Source of the DNA: Clostridia bacterium
GTDB lineage: Bacteria; Bacillota; Clostridia; Oscillospirales; CAG-272
NCBI GenBank assembly: GCA_017461475.1
Contig: JAFTXX010000044.1
Span: 85,263-149,262, forward strand
Direction of reading: 5' to 3'
DNA length: 64,000 bases
The position numbers and the translations under genes are program-made. Of the stretch, positions 56,989 through 63,823 are shown one piece after another; position 1 is the stretch's first letter; each line of letters begins with the position of its first letter. The notes beneath the pieces are model-generated. The model was not told the origin of the DNA. It was given only the letters and a program-made list of their open reading frames with translations, and ran no database searches.

Positions 56989-57885
56989 ATGGATACATAT
57001 ATTTCAAAGAAAATTCCTTTTTTGGGAACGGCAACCGCGCTCGCAACTCCCTTTTCGGACGGCAAGGTAGATTTTGACACATTTGAACGGCTTTGCGAGT
57101 GGCAGATTGATATGGGCGTTGACGCGCTGTGCGTTGCGGGAACCACGGGCGAGGCGGCAACACTTACCAAGGCGGAGCGGCACACGCTTTCGGCGGCGGC
57201 AAAGAATATTTGTAAAGGAAATATTCCGCTTCTTATCGGTTGCGGCTCGTCGGACACCGCTACCGCGTGCCTCTATGCCAAGGACGCTGTAAGCGTCGGC
57301 GCGGACGCTTTGCTCGTAATCACACCTTACTGCAACAAAGGCACCGCTTTGGGACTGCTTGAGCATTTCAAGCGGGTTGCGGACGCGGCGGACGGCATCC
57401 CGATAATTCTTTACAACGTACCGTCGCGCACCGGCGTTGACCTTTCGTTTGCTCAATACAGTGAGCTTTCAAGTATAGAAAACATAGTAGCTGTAAAAGA
57501 AGCGGCGGTCAACCTCACAAAGATAACGCGGTTGGCGGGGGAAACGCCGCTTGCTGTCTACAGCGGCAATGACGATATGGTTTTGCCGGTAGTTTCGGTC
57601 GGTGGAAAGGGTGTAATATCCGTACTTTCCAACATTGCTCCCGCCGCCACGGCGGCAATGACAAAATACGCCCTTGACGGCGACTTCAAGAGCGCATCCG
57701 CACTCGCTCACAGATACGCGCATCTCATTGAACTTTTGTTCGTCGAAACCAATCCCGCTCCGCTTAAATACGCAATGAGCCTTCTTGAGCTTTGCACCTC
57801 CGAAATGCGTGCTCCGATGGGAGACATCAGCGACACTCTCAAGCACAGAATAAAAAATGAAATGACAAGGCTTGAAATGATATAA
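56989..57885 (+). CDS. dapA: 4-hydroxy-tetrahydrodipicolinate synthase
   Basis: The 298-aa aldolase-fold enzyme has GTATALATPF, GTTGEAATL (Thr52/Thr53), YNVPSRTG (Tyr142, Arg147) and the Schiff-base Lys170 in NIVAVKEAAVN, plus GVISVLSNIAP. It condenses pyruvate and aspartate semialdehyde, the first step of the lysine/diaminopimelate branch. Presence of Tyr, Arg and the GTTGE motif favours dapA over NanA-like paralogues. AGGGGG lies upstream of the ATG. The gene is monocistronic with a strong terminator. Confidence 0.95.
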   Translation: MDTYISKKIPFLGTATALATPFSDGKVDFDTFERLCEWQIDMGVDALCVAGTTGEAATLTKAERHTLSAAAKNICKGNIPLLIGCGSSDTATACLYAKDAVSVGADALLVITPYCNKGTALGLLEHFKRVADAADGIPIILYNVPSRTGVDLSFAQYSELSSIENIVAVKEAAVNLTKITRLAGETPLAVYSGNDDMVLPVVSVGGKGVISVLSNIAPAATAAMTKYALDGDFKSASALAHRYAHLIELLFVETNPAPLKYAMSLLELCTSEMRAPMGDISDTLKHRIKNEMTRLEMI

Positions 57886-57889
57886 AGAT

Positions 57890-57934
57890 AAACCCTTGCA
57901 AATGCCGAAAAAATGGGCATTTGCAAGGGTTTTG
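57890..57934 (+). terminator. Terminator of dapA
   Basis: A 17-bp perfect stem, AAACCCTTGCAAATGCC with GGCATTTGCAAGGGTTT, starts five bases after the stop. Confidence 0.92.
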
Positions 57935-57947
57935 TATTAATTAATCT

Positions 57948-58045
57948 GTAGGGGACGACGTCCTCAACGTCCCTGAATGAAAAATATTAAATCAGCACAT
58001 GTGGCTGTAATCCAACCAACGTAGGGGGATTAGCAATCGCCCGTA
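57948..58045. repeat. Composite GTAGGGG-family repeat, copy 2
   Basis: Reverse complement of the element at 283-370, with the same block order: GTAGGGGACGACGTCCTCAA, a middle ATTAAATCAGCACATGTGGC, CCAACCAACGTAGGGGGATT and AATCGCCC. It lies between the dapA terminator and the EamA gene. Confidence 0.8.
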
Positions 58046-58080
58046 CAGAGTTTGTACGTCGCCATTACTTACCTAAACAT

Positions 58081-59016
58081 TCAAGCTTTCTTTTTAAATA
58101 TCTTCGCCTGTGAGAGCAGTATACCTACAAAAATCAGCGCGCAGCCGAAGTAACCCGAGAGGGGCAGGGGAGAGGGCTTGGTAATTCCGCCGCCGAAACC
58201 GAGTGCCGCCATGAGGTAGTACACGGGCATTTCGCCGATTGCGGCAAAAATAGACTCGGTGCAGAGAATTATCGAAGCGAGCGCAGGCTCGGTGCCGCGC
58301 TGACCGATAACCTGGCAGGTGTACGCAACGCCTACCGAACCGATACCGCAGTAAAGCACGGGTATGATGAGGTTTTTAACAGCCTCTCCGTCAAGCACAA
58401 GCGCGCCCTCAGCGAAAGGTGCGACCGCTAGGTTGAAGATACCGCACGCAATAAACTGAAAAAGCGAGAACTTGAGCGAGGGGCAGTCGCTTGCGAACTT
58501 GTCTATGCAGACGATGTGCGCTGTCCATACAAACGCGCCGAGGAGCGTTACCATGTCGCCGACGCTTGCGTTTTCAAATCCGTTTGCAAAACATACAAAG
58601 TACAGACCGACGACCGCCGCTGCCGCGCCTATCCATGCTTCGGTGCGTATCTTCTTTCCCATGAAAATTCCGCAAAACGGAACGAAAACCATGTAAAGTC
58701 CCGTGATAAACGCCGCTTTTGCGGAGCTGCCCGAGATGCTGATTCCCACCTGTTGAAGCGCGGACGCGGCAAAGAGCAATATGCCGCAGGCAGAGCTTGA
58801 AATAATAAGCTTTTTCCACTGTGTCTTTGTCAGCTTTTCGCGCTCGAAAATGAGCACGACGGGGATGAGCGAGATTGCGCCGATGATAAAGCGGATGCCG
58901 TTGAACCAAAATGTGCTTATGTAGTCAGCGGCGATGTCCTGGAACGGGAATGCAAAGCCCCAGACTATTGCCGTTACAAACAAAACTAAAATTGATACGA
59001 TGCTGTTTTTTTTCAT
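58081..59016 (-). CDS. EamA-family (DMT) permease
   Basis: The 311-aa protein has ten membrane spans in two EamA repeats (VLFVTAIVWGFAFPFQDIAA at the start; FVWTAHIVCIDKFASDCPSL in the second half). Members export amino acids, purines or other metabolites. GIGSVGVAYTCQVIGQRGTE and PALASIILCTESIFAAIGEM are the closing signatures. It is monocistronic; substrate unknown. Confidence 0.93.
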   Translation of the reverse strand: MKKNSIVSILVLFVTAIVWGFAFPFQDIAADYISTFWFNGIRFIIGAISLIPVVLIFEREKLTKTQWKKLIISSSACGILLFAASALQQVGISISGSSAKAAFITGLYMVFVPFCGIFMGKKIRTEAWIGAAAAVVGLYFVCFANGFENASVGDMVTLLGAFVWTAHIVCIDKFASDCPSLKFSLFQFIACGIFNLAVAPFAEGALVLDGEAVKNLIIPVLYCGIGSVGVAYTCQVIGQRGTEPALASIILCTESIFAAIGEMPVYYLMAALGFGGGITKPSPLPLSGYFGCALIFVGILLSQAKIFKKKA

Positions 59017-59126
59017 ATGGTTTGCCTTCTGTAAAAATATTTCTATAATATTCTAATACTCGCTCGCGGCAATGTCAAGAACTAATTTTATAGCAGAATA
59101 GTTGCGGTTTTGTACATTATTTTGTA

Positions 59127-59155
59127 TTGTAAAGCGAGTAAAAAAATATTATAGT
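59127..59155 (+). promoter_or_regulatory. Promoter of the MDR dehydrogenase gene
   Basis: TTGTAA (59127-59132), 17-bp spacer, TATAGT (59150-59155). Confidence 0.7.
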
Positions 59156-59195
59156 GATGTCAGAATAAATTTTAATTTTTCTTTTGGAGGACATT

Positions 59196-60203
59196 ATGAC
59201 TAATAAGGCTATGTATTTAATGGCTCCCGGCGTTGTCGAACTTCGTGAAATCGAACTTCCCGAGATCAAGGCGGATGAAGTTTTGGTAAAAACCGAGTTT
59301 TCCGCTATCAGCGCAGGAACCGAACTTGCAAACTTCAACGACCTTCCCAATACCGTTCGCAAGTACCCCAGAAACTTCGGTTACAACGCTGTAGGTATCG
59401 TTACCGAGGTGGGCGCAAACGTTAAGAACTATGCCGTAGGCGACCGTGTACTTTGCTTCTTCGCAGGCGGTCACAGACTTTATTCGGTATGCAAACAGCA
59501 TATGCTTTGTAAGATTTCCGCAGGTGTTGACCCCCGTGACGCGGCGCTTGTTATCATCGGCGGCTTCGGTCTCGAAGGCGCACGTATGACCAAGTGTGAA
59601 ATAGGCGAAAGTGCGCTCGTTGTAGGCTGCGGCCTGCTTGGTCAGTTCGCTCTCCAGTCGCTCCGTTGCATGGGTGCGACCCCCGTTATCGCAATCGATT
59701 TTAACGAGGACAGACTTGCAATCGCCAAGGAGTGCGGCGCGGACTATGCGTTCCGCCCCGACGACCCCGACCTCAAGGCAAAGGTTATGGAGGCCACCGA
59801 CGGCCGCGGCATCAACTGCGCGGTTGAAGTAACAGGTTCGGCAAAGGCACTCGTTACTGCTCTTGAACTCATGGCTCGCCGCGGCAGAGTTGCCCTCACC
59901 GGATGCACCAGAGTTTCGGACGTTCCGATTGACTTCTACAAACTCGTACATTGCCCCGGTATCCAGCTTCTCGGCGCGCACACTTCCGTTCGCCCGAACG
60001 GTGATAACATCCCCGGTTATTGGGTTCCCCACAGCGACCACCGCACCCTTCTCCGCCACATCGCAAAGGGTAACATGCACATCAAGCCCCTTCGTAACGA
60101 GGAGTTCAACCCCGCTGACTGCACCAAGGTTTATAAAGACCTCGCAGAAAACAAAAATCCCCCCCTCGGCAACCTCTTTGACTGGAGTTTGCTCGGCGAG
60201 TAA
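59196..60203 (+). CDS. Zinc-type alcohol dehydrogenase-like (MDR superfamily) oxidoreductase
   Basis: The 335-aa protein has the GroES-like N-terminal domain (ELREIELPEIKADEVLVKTE, NFGYNAVGIVTEVGANVKNY, VGDRVLCFFAGGH) and a Rossmann domain with SALVVGCGLLGQFALQSLRC and VIAIDFNEDRLAIAKECGAD. The four-Cys structural zinc loop is absent, as in the bacterial sugar-related MDR dehydrogenases that act on cyclitols or in antibiotic sugar pathways. GGAGG lies before ATG 59196; four codons of a longer frame are rejected. Codon bias suggests good expression. The substrate is unknown. Confidence 0.9.
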   Translation: MTNKAMYLMAPGVVELREIELPEIKADEVLVKTEFSAISAGTELANFNDLPNTVRKYPRNFGYNAVGIVTEVGANVKNYAVGDRVLCFFAGGHRLYSVCKQHMLCKISAGVDPRDAALVIIGGFGLEGARMTKCEIGESALVVGCGLLGQFALQSLRCMGATPVIAIDFNEDRLAIAKECGADYAFRPDDPDLKAKVMEATDGRGINCAVEVTGSAKALVTALELMARRGRVALTGCTRVSDVPIDFYKLVHCPGIQLLGAHTSVRPNGDNIPGYWVPHSDHRTLLRHIAKGNMHIKPLRNEEFNPADCTKVYKDLAENKNPPLGNLFDWSLLGE

Positions 60204-60216
60204 AAGAATATTAATC

Positions 60217-60246
60217 AAAAACAGCCGCCCTCGGGCGGCTGTTTTT
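60217..60246 (+). terminator. Terminator of the MDR dehydrogenase gene
   Basis: AAAAACAGCCGCCC and GGGCGGCTGTTTTT form a perfect stem with a 3-nt loop. Confidence 0.92.
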
Positions 60247-60262
60247 GTGTGGGTATTTAATG

Positions 60263-60422
60263 AAATCGTGGCTTTTCCACGATGAAATCTTCGCTATGCT
60301 CAGATAAAATCCAAGTTAAAACTTGGATGAAATTAAATCCACCAATCGCCGCAGCGATTTCATCCGAACGAAGTGAGGATTTCATCTGCGTAGCAGATTT
60401 ATTCCACCGTTAAGGTGGATTT
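60263..60422. repeat. Modular hairpin array 2
   Basis: A run of short palindromes joined by GATTTCATC-like linkers: ATCGTGG/CCACGAT, ATCCAAGTT/AACTTGGAT, AATCGC/GCGATT, AATCTGC/GCAGATT, and TCCACC/GGTGGA. It has the same design as the array at 32885-33041, but the stem sequences are different. It is part of the long 60204-60857 gap, which also holds two terminators, the tRNA-like element and tRNA-Ser. Confidence 0.85.
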
Positions 60423-60427
60423 AGTTG

Positions 60428-60457
60428 AAAAAAGCACCGCTTTTGCGGTGCTTTTTT
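60428..60457 (-). terminator. Terminator of the second tRNA-like element
   Basis: AAAAAAGCACCGC/GCGGTGCTTTTTT with a T4 loop begins directly after the tRNA-like 3' end on the minus strand. Confidence 0.9.
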
Positions 60458-60458
60458 C

Positions 60459-60557
60459 TGGCGGAGAAGGAGAGATTCGAGACTCTCAAGGTCTCGCGGA
60501 GCGAGACCTAATCAGTTTGCTTCGCAAACTGAGCGAGCGTTCTTGCTGTACTCCCCT
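60459..60557 (-). ncRNA. tRNA-like element downstream of tRNA-Ser(GGA), copy 2
   Basis: On the minus strand it starts GGGGAGTACAGCAAGAACGC and ends TCGAATCTCTCCTTCTCC plus GCCA, repeating the 3' end of the adjacent tRNA-Ser. Its internal hairpins are CAGTTTGC/GCAAACTG and AGGTCTCGC/GCGAGACCT, and GGGGAG can pair with the CTTCTCC acceptor strand. Compared with copy 1 the outer pair of the first hairpin changes from A-T to C-G, preserving pairing. Confidence 0.6.
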
Positions 60558-60573
60558 TGCTCAAACAAAATAA

Positions 60574-60601
60574 AACAGCATCCCGAATGGGATGCTGTTT
60601 A
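60574..60601 (-). terminator. Terminator between tRNA-Ser(GGA) and the tRNA-like element
   Basis: AAACAGCATCCC/GGGATGCTGTTT with a 4-nt loop. Confidence 0.9.
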
Positions 60602-60605
60602 ATTT

Positions 60606-60695
60606 GGCGGAGAAGGAGAGATTCGAACTCTCGAACCGTGTTACCGGTTACGCGATTTCCAGTCGCGCGCCCTCGACCAACTAGGCGACTTCTCC
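60606..60695 (-). tRNA. tRNA-Ser (anticodon GGA)
   Basis: This 90-nt type II tRNA has acceptor GGAGAAG/CTTCTCC, anticodon stem CGCGA/TCGCG enclosing CTGGAAA (anticodon GGA), a long variable arm (AACCGGTAACACGGTT), T arm GAGAGTTCGAATCTCTC, discriminator G and encoded CCA. Confidence 0.95.
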
Positions 60696-60719
60696 TTGTT
60701 GCTCATTGCAAGCTTTTAT

Positions 60720-60748
60720 ATATTACCACAGACAAAAGCAAAAATCAA
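60720..60748 (-). promoter_or_regulatory. Promoter of tRNA-Ser(GGA)
   Basis: Minus strand: TTGATT (60743-60748), 17-bp spacer, TAATAT (60720-60725). Confidence 0.7.
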
Positions 60749-60803
60749 GTACTTCGGTGAAAAAAGTTGAAAATTATTTTTTATTTTGCCAAAATTTACG
60801 AAA

Positions 60804-60832
60804 TTGACATTTATACTGCTTAATGCTACAAT
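60804..60832 (+). promoter_or_regulatory. Promoter of the AraC-family gene
   Basis: TTGACA (60804-60809), 17-bp spacer, TACAAT (60827-60832). Confidence 0.85.
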
Positions 60833-60857
60833 AAAATAAACAAGTGAGGTGAGGTAA

Positions 60858-61667
60858 ATGACGCGCACTATAAAAGCAAAGGAATTTTGCCTGTCCGATT
60901 TCGGCGTGCAGAAGGTGCATTACAGCGGCGGTACTACGTACGATTCCACCCGCGGTAAGCAGCAGACCAACATCGGCTTTATGAAAGCGGGCAAGTGCAT
61001 ATTTTCATCGTCGTTTGTCACTGTTGAGTGCAGTGCAGGGGACCTTATCTACATTCCCGAAGGCACCCGTTACATATCGCAGAGCCAAGGCGACCCCGAT
61101 GTTGAGTATTACTGTGTCCACCTCACGTTTCGAACAGACAAGGACGGCAAGCGGTTTGACCAGAGCTTTGGTATGCAAAAGGTAGAGGGACTTGACAGTG
61201 CCGATATTGGAAATGAAATACCCGCCATGTATGAACTGCTTGAAAGCGGCGACGAACTTTCGCGCATTGTCGCGCTTGAAAAATTCTACCGACTTTTCTC
61301 AAATGTGTTGCTAAGTCTTAAACCCGCAGCCGCGCCCGATTGCAGCCCGTGCGTGTTGACAGCGCTTGACTATATCCAAAAACACCTCGCCGAGGAATAC
61401 TCCATTGCCGCCCTAGCTAAAGAATGTTTCGTCAGTGAGTCGCGCCTGTATCATCTCTTCCGCGAGGAAATGCATACCACACCCGTCGCATACAAAAACG
61501 AATTGCGGATTTTGCGCTCCATAGAGTATATAAAAAGCGGCTACAAGACCGTCGAGGAAATCAGCGAGGAACTCGGCTTTCGCTCAGCGTCCTATTTCCG
61601 CCGCGTTTTCAAAGATATCACGGGCATGACTCCGATGGAGTATAGGAAAAAGTATTCGCTCCTTTAA
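60858..61667 (+). CDS. AraC-family transcriptional regulator
   Basis: The 269-aa protein has an N-terminal cupin-like sensor domain (about 20-130; VTVECSAGDLIYIPEGTRYI) and a C-terminal double helix-turn-helix (about 165-269) with ALDYIQKHLAEEYSIAALAK, CFVSESRLYHLFREEMHTTP, VEEISEELGFRSASYFRRVF and GMTPMEYRKKYS. Such regulators usually control sugar-uptake or hydrolase genes, but no target is adjacent. AGGTGAGG lies upstream of the ATG. It converges with the MerR gene at a shared terminator. Confidence 0.95.
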   Translation: MTRTIKAKEFCLSDFGVQKVHYSGGTTYDSTRGKQQTNIGFMKAGKCIFSSSFVTVECSAGDLIYIPEGTRYISQSQGDPDVEYYCVHLTFRTDKDGKRFDQSFGMQKVEGLDSADIGNEIPAMYELLESGDELSRIVALEKFYRLFSNVLLSLKPAAAPDCSPCVLTALDYIQKHLAEEYSIAALAKECFVSESRLYHLFREEMHTTPVAYKNELRILRSIEYIKSGYKTVEEISEELGFRSASYFRRVFKDITGMTPMEYRKKYSLL

Positions 61668-61701
61668 AAAACAAGCCAAGTTTTAACTTGGCTTGTTTTT
61701 T
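61665..61701. terminator. Bidirectional terminator between AraC and MerR genes
   Basis: AAAAAACAAGCCAAGTT pairs with AACTTGGCTTGTTTTTT. Confidence 0.92.
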
Positions 61702-62420
61702 CATCCTTTATAATATGTTTCCACGCAAAATCCCTTGTGTCCGCAATTTGTGCAGGTCAACTTTCTCGTGGTTGGTGTGTGCCGCGCGAAAAATGCTTCT
61801 TTGCCGTTCGGTTTAAATACGGCATGACATTCAGGACAGATGTATGCAACTTTTTTGAAATAGTAAACACTTATCCATGTGCACATCGCAATGACAATCG
61901 GCATTCCAACGGCAAACGGCTGCCATATTCCGTGCACTATCCATATGGCTATTGTTGATATTTCGATGATTTCGGCAATAAGTCCGACTGCAAGCATAGT
62001 CCAGCGAAGTTTTCTTAGATTCTTTTTGTTTTCCATGACGTTTGCTATGTCACCTATGGATTCGACAGAGAAGGTGTCGAGTTTTTTTATCTCGCGCGAA
62101 AGCTCGTTCAGTTTGTCGAGCTGTGACTGCCTTTCGCTGATTTCTTCCGAAAGCAGTTTCTTTTGCTCGTCGAGAAGCAGAGAAATGACGCTCGCAGGCT
62201 CGCTCTCGCTCAAAAGTTCGCCGATACTGCCGAGCGGCATACCCACCTCGCGCAGAAAGCAGATAATCTTCATCTTGCCGAGGTCGCCGTCGGAGTACAA
62301 CCGTCTGCCGCCTTCGCTGAGCTCGCTCGGTGAAAGTATGCCCCGGTTGTCATAGTATTGAACAGTGCGTACAGACACGCCGCACAGCTTTGCAACTTCT
62401 CCCGTCGTGTATTTTGACAT
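61701..62420 (-). CDS. MerR-family regulator fused to a membrane and zinc-ribbon tail
   Basis: The 239-aa protein has a MerR winged helix at the N terminus (YTTGEVAKLCGVSVRTVQYY, DNRGILSPSELSEGGRRLYS), a coiled coil (about 85-125), two hydrophobic segments (about 140-190; LAVGLIAEIIEISTIAIWIV and VGMPIVIAMCTWISVYYFKK), and a C-terminal zinc ribbon (CPECHAVFKP and CTNCGHKGFC). Membrane-bound one-component MerR proteins of this layout occur in Clostridia. GGAGG lies before the ATG. Confidence 0.9.
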   Translation of the reverse strand: MSKYTTGEVAKLCGVSVRTVQYYDNRGILSPSELSEGGRRLYSDGDLGKMKIICFLREVGMPLGSIGELLSESEPASVISLLLDEQKKLLSEEISERQSQLDKLNELSREIKKLDTFSVESIGDIANVMENKKNLRKLRWTMLAVGLIAEIIEISTIAIWIVHGIWQPFAVGMPIVIAMCTWISVYYFKKVAYICPECHAVFKPNGKEAFFARHTPTTRKLTCTNCGHKGFCVETYYKG

Positions 62421-62443
62421 AGCTTTCGCCTCCTTTCAGCGAC

Positions 62444-62491
62444 ATTGTAGCATATTACGCCGCGTCACAAGCAATACCTTACGCAAGGGTA
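62444..62491 (-). promoter_or_regulatory. MerR gene promoter with a nearby dyad
   Basis: Minus strand: TTGCTT (62469-62474), a 19-bp spacer typical of MerR-controlled promoters, and TACAAT (62444-62449). The spacer holds ACGCCGCGT, and just upstream lies the imperfect dyad TACCCTTGCGTAAGGTA (62475-62491). Autoregulation is inferred. Confidence 0.5.
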
Positions 62492-62517
62492 TTTTTATTA
62501 TTATAACATAATGTTAT

Positions 62518-62545
62518 CAAAAAAGCGAGCAAAAAGCCCGCTTCA
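62518..62545 (-). terminator. Terminator of the DUF421-DUF4363 operon
   Basis: On the minus strand GCGGGC pairs with GCTCGC (one wobble) around a T-rich loop, followed by six T. It overlaps the last codons of the DUF4363 gene. Confidence 0.7.
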
Positions 62546-62920
62546 CAGCACATTATCCGCGCTCAGTTCTATCAGTCCGCGTATATGGCGCAATTCTTCT
62601 TCGAGCACCATTTTTGCGTCCTGCCATTCGGCAAATTCGTCGGTGTCTGCATATGCTGTAAGTGTAACCAACTTTTCCTTGACGTCGTCAAGATGTCCGT
62701 GCGGCAGAAACATGCTTATTAAAAATGAACGCTTATCCCATATTTTCCGCACTTGGTCGCAGGCATCGGGGGCATCTTGCGGTACGTTTTCGTCAATTGC
62801 GTCTGCGCTGCTCAGAATTTTGAGCATTGAATCTATCGTCCCGGTAACCGATACAAAGCCGAATATGCAAAAAACGGCTATCAATGCAAGCGTAATCAGC
62901 GATATTATAAACGGCTTCAT
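62543..62920 (-). CDS. DUF4363-family protein
   Basis: The 125-aa protein has one N-terminal membrane span (KPFIISLITLALIAVFCIFG) and an extracytoplasmic helical domain with KIWDKRSFLISMFLPHGHLD and MVLEEELRHIRGLIELS, the DUF4363 pattern. DUF4363 genes regularly follow DUF421 genes, as here with an ATGA overlap, so the two proteins probably act together. The biochemical role is unknown. Confidence 0.85.
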   Translation of the reverse strand: MKPFIISLITLALIAVFCIFGFVSVTGTIDSMLKILSSADAIDENVPQDAPDACDQVRKIWDKRSFLISMFLPHGHLDDVKEKLVTLTAYADTDEFAEWQDAKMVLEEELRHIRGLIELSADNVL

Positions 62921-63594
62921 GAAAAACTCTTCCTTTTTATTATATATACATGGTTTGCGTCGTCCACCGACATCAGGAAAATATCTTTGAGATTTAACCC
63001 TGATTTGCGGATTTCGCCGTCAAGCCACGCGCGGGTTTTGCCGGAACCGTCAAGAGCTTCTTTTTTTATCACTCCGTCAATCACTACCGCGTGTGCTATT
63101 CCGACTTCCTTTACATCAAGCGCAAGGTCGGCGGGTGTGACACTTTTTGCAGACGCTTTTGGAATCACCGACAGCATACCGTCGCTTTCGAGAATTGCAT
63201 AGTTGACATCTTCGATTGTGTTCATTCCGTTTTCGCGCAGTTGGCAGAGCAGTTCTTCAAGTGAAATGCGTGCTTTTGCTAGTTCTTTTGGTTGTATCTC
63301 CCCTCGGCGTATCAAAACCGACGGAGAGCCGACAAAAATTTTTTTCATTATATTAGAGCGTGTTGCGAGAAACGAAATTATCACTTCAAGCGAAATTATC
63401 AGCATTATCGGGATTACCGCAAATGAAAGCGGGGTCTCGTGATTGGCTATGGGGTTAGATGCAATTTCTGAAATTATTATCGTAGATACCAGTTCGGATA
63501 TCTCAAGTTCGCCAATCTGCCGCTTGCCAGTGAGTCTCATTGCAAGAACGAGCAGTATGTATATGATTAGTGTGCGGACAACACATGTGGTCAT
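62917..63594 (-). CDS. DUF421 (YetF/YrbG)-family membrane protein
   Basis: The 225-aa protein has three N-terminal spans (TLIIYILLVLAMRLTGKRQI, GELEISELVSTIIISEIASN, IPIMLIISLEVIISFLATRS) and a C-terminal soluble DUF421 domain with ILESDGMLSVIPKA. Relatives contribute to spore coat or membrane properties in Bacillus; the function is not settled. The start MTTCVVRT has GGAGA seven bases upstream; an earlier frame of eight codons is rejected. Confidence 0.9.
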   Translation of the reverse strand: MTTCVVRTLIIYILLVLAMRLTGKRQIGELEISELVSTIIISEIASNPIANHETPLSFAVIPIMLIISLEVIISFLATRSNIMKKIFVGSPSVLIRRGEIQPKELAKARISLEELLCQLRENGMNTIEDVNYAILESDGMLSVIPKASAKSVTPADLALDVKEVGIAHAVVIDGVIKKEALDGSGKTRAWLDGEIRKSGLNLKDIFLMSVDDANHVYIIKRKSFS

Positions 63595-63695
63595 ATAGGC
63601 TCTCCTTTTTTTGGTCATTTTATCGGTAGAATTGTTGCCATTTCGTTTTGCTTTTATGCGTTTTTAATGAAGTGCAAAAAAATGCGAAAAAAGTG

Positions 63696-63724
63696 TTGAC
63701 AAAAGTCGCGCGCGGCGATATAAT
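63696..63724 (+). promoter_or_regulatory. rRNA operon promoter P1
   Basis: TTGACA (63696-63701), 17-bp spacer and TATAAT (63719-63724), both perfect, with an A-rich upstream stretch (63675-63692) that could serve as an UP element. Confidence 0.93.
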
Positions 63725-63794
63725 GTAAAAGCTGTCACGGAGAACGTGGCAAGCGGTTCGAAAAAAACTTTTTTAAAAAAGTTTAAAAAACCTC

Positions 63795-63823
63795 TTGACA
63801 AACGAGTTCAAAAGTGATATCAT
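63795..63823 (+). promoter_or_regulatory. rRNA operon promoter P2
   Basis: TTGACA (63795-63800), 17-bp spacer, TATCAT (63818-63823), 99 bp downstream of P1, the tandem arrangement usual for rRNA operons. Confidence 0.88.
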
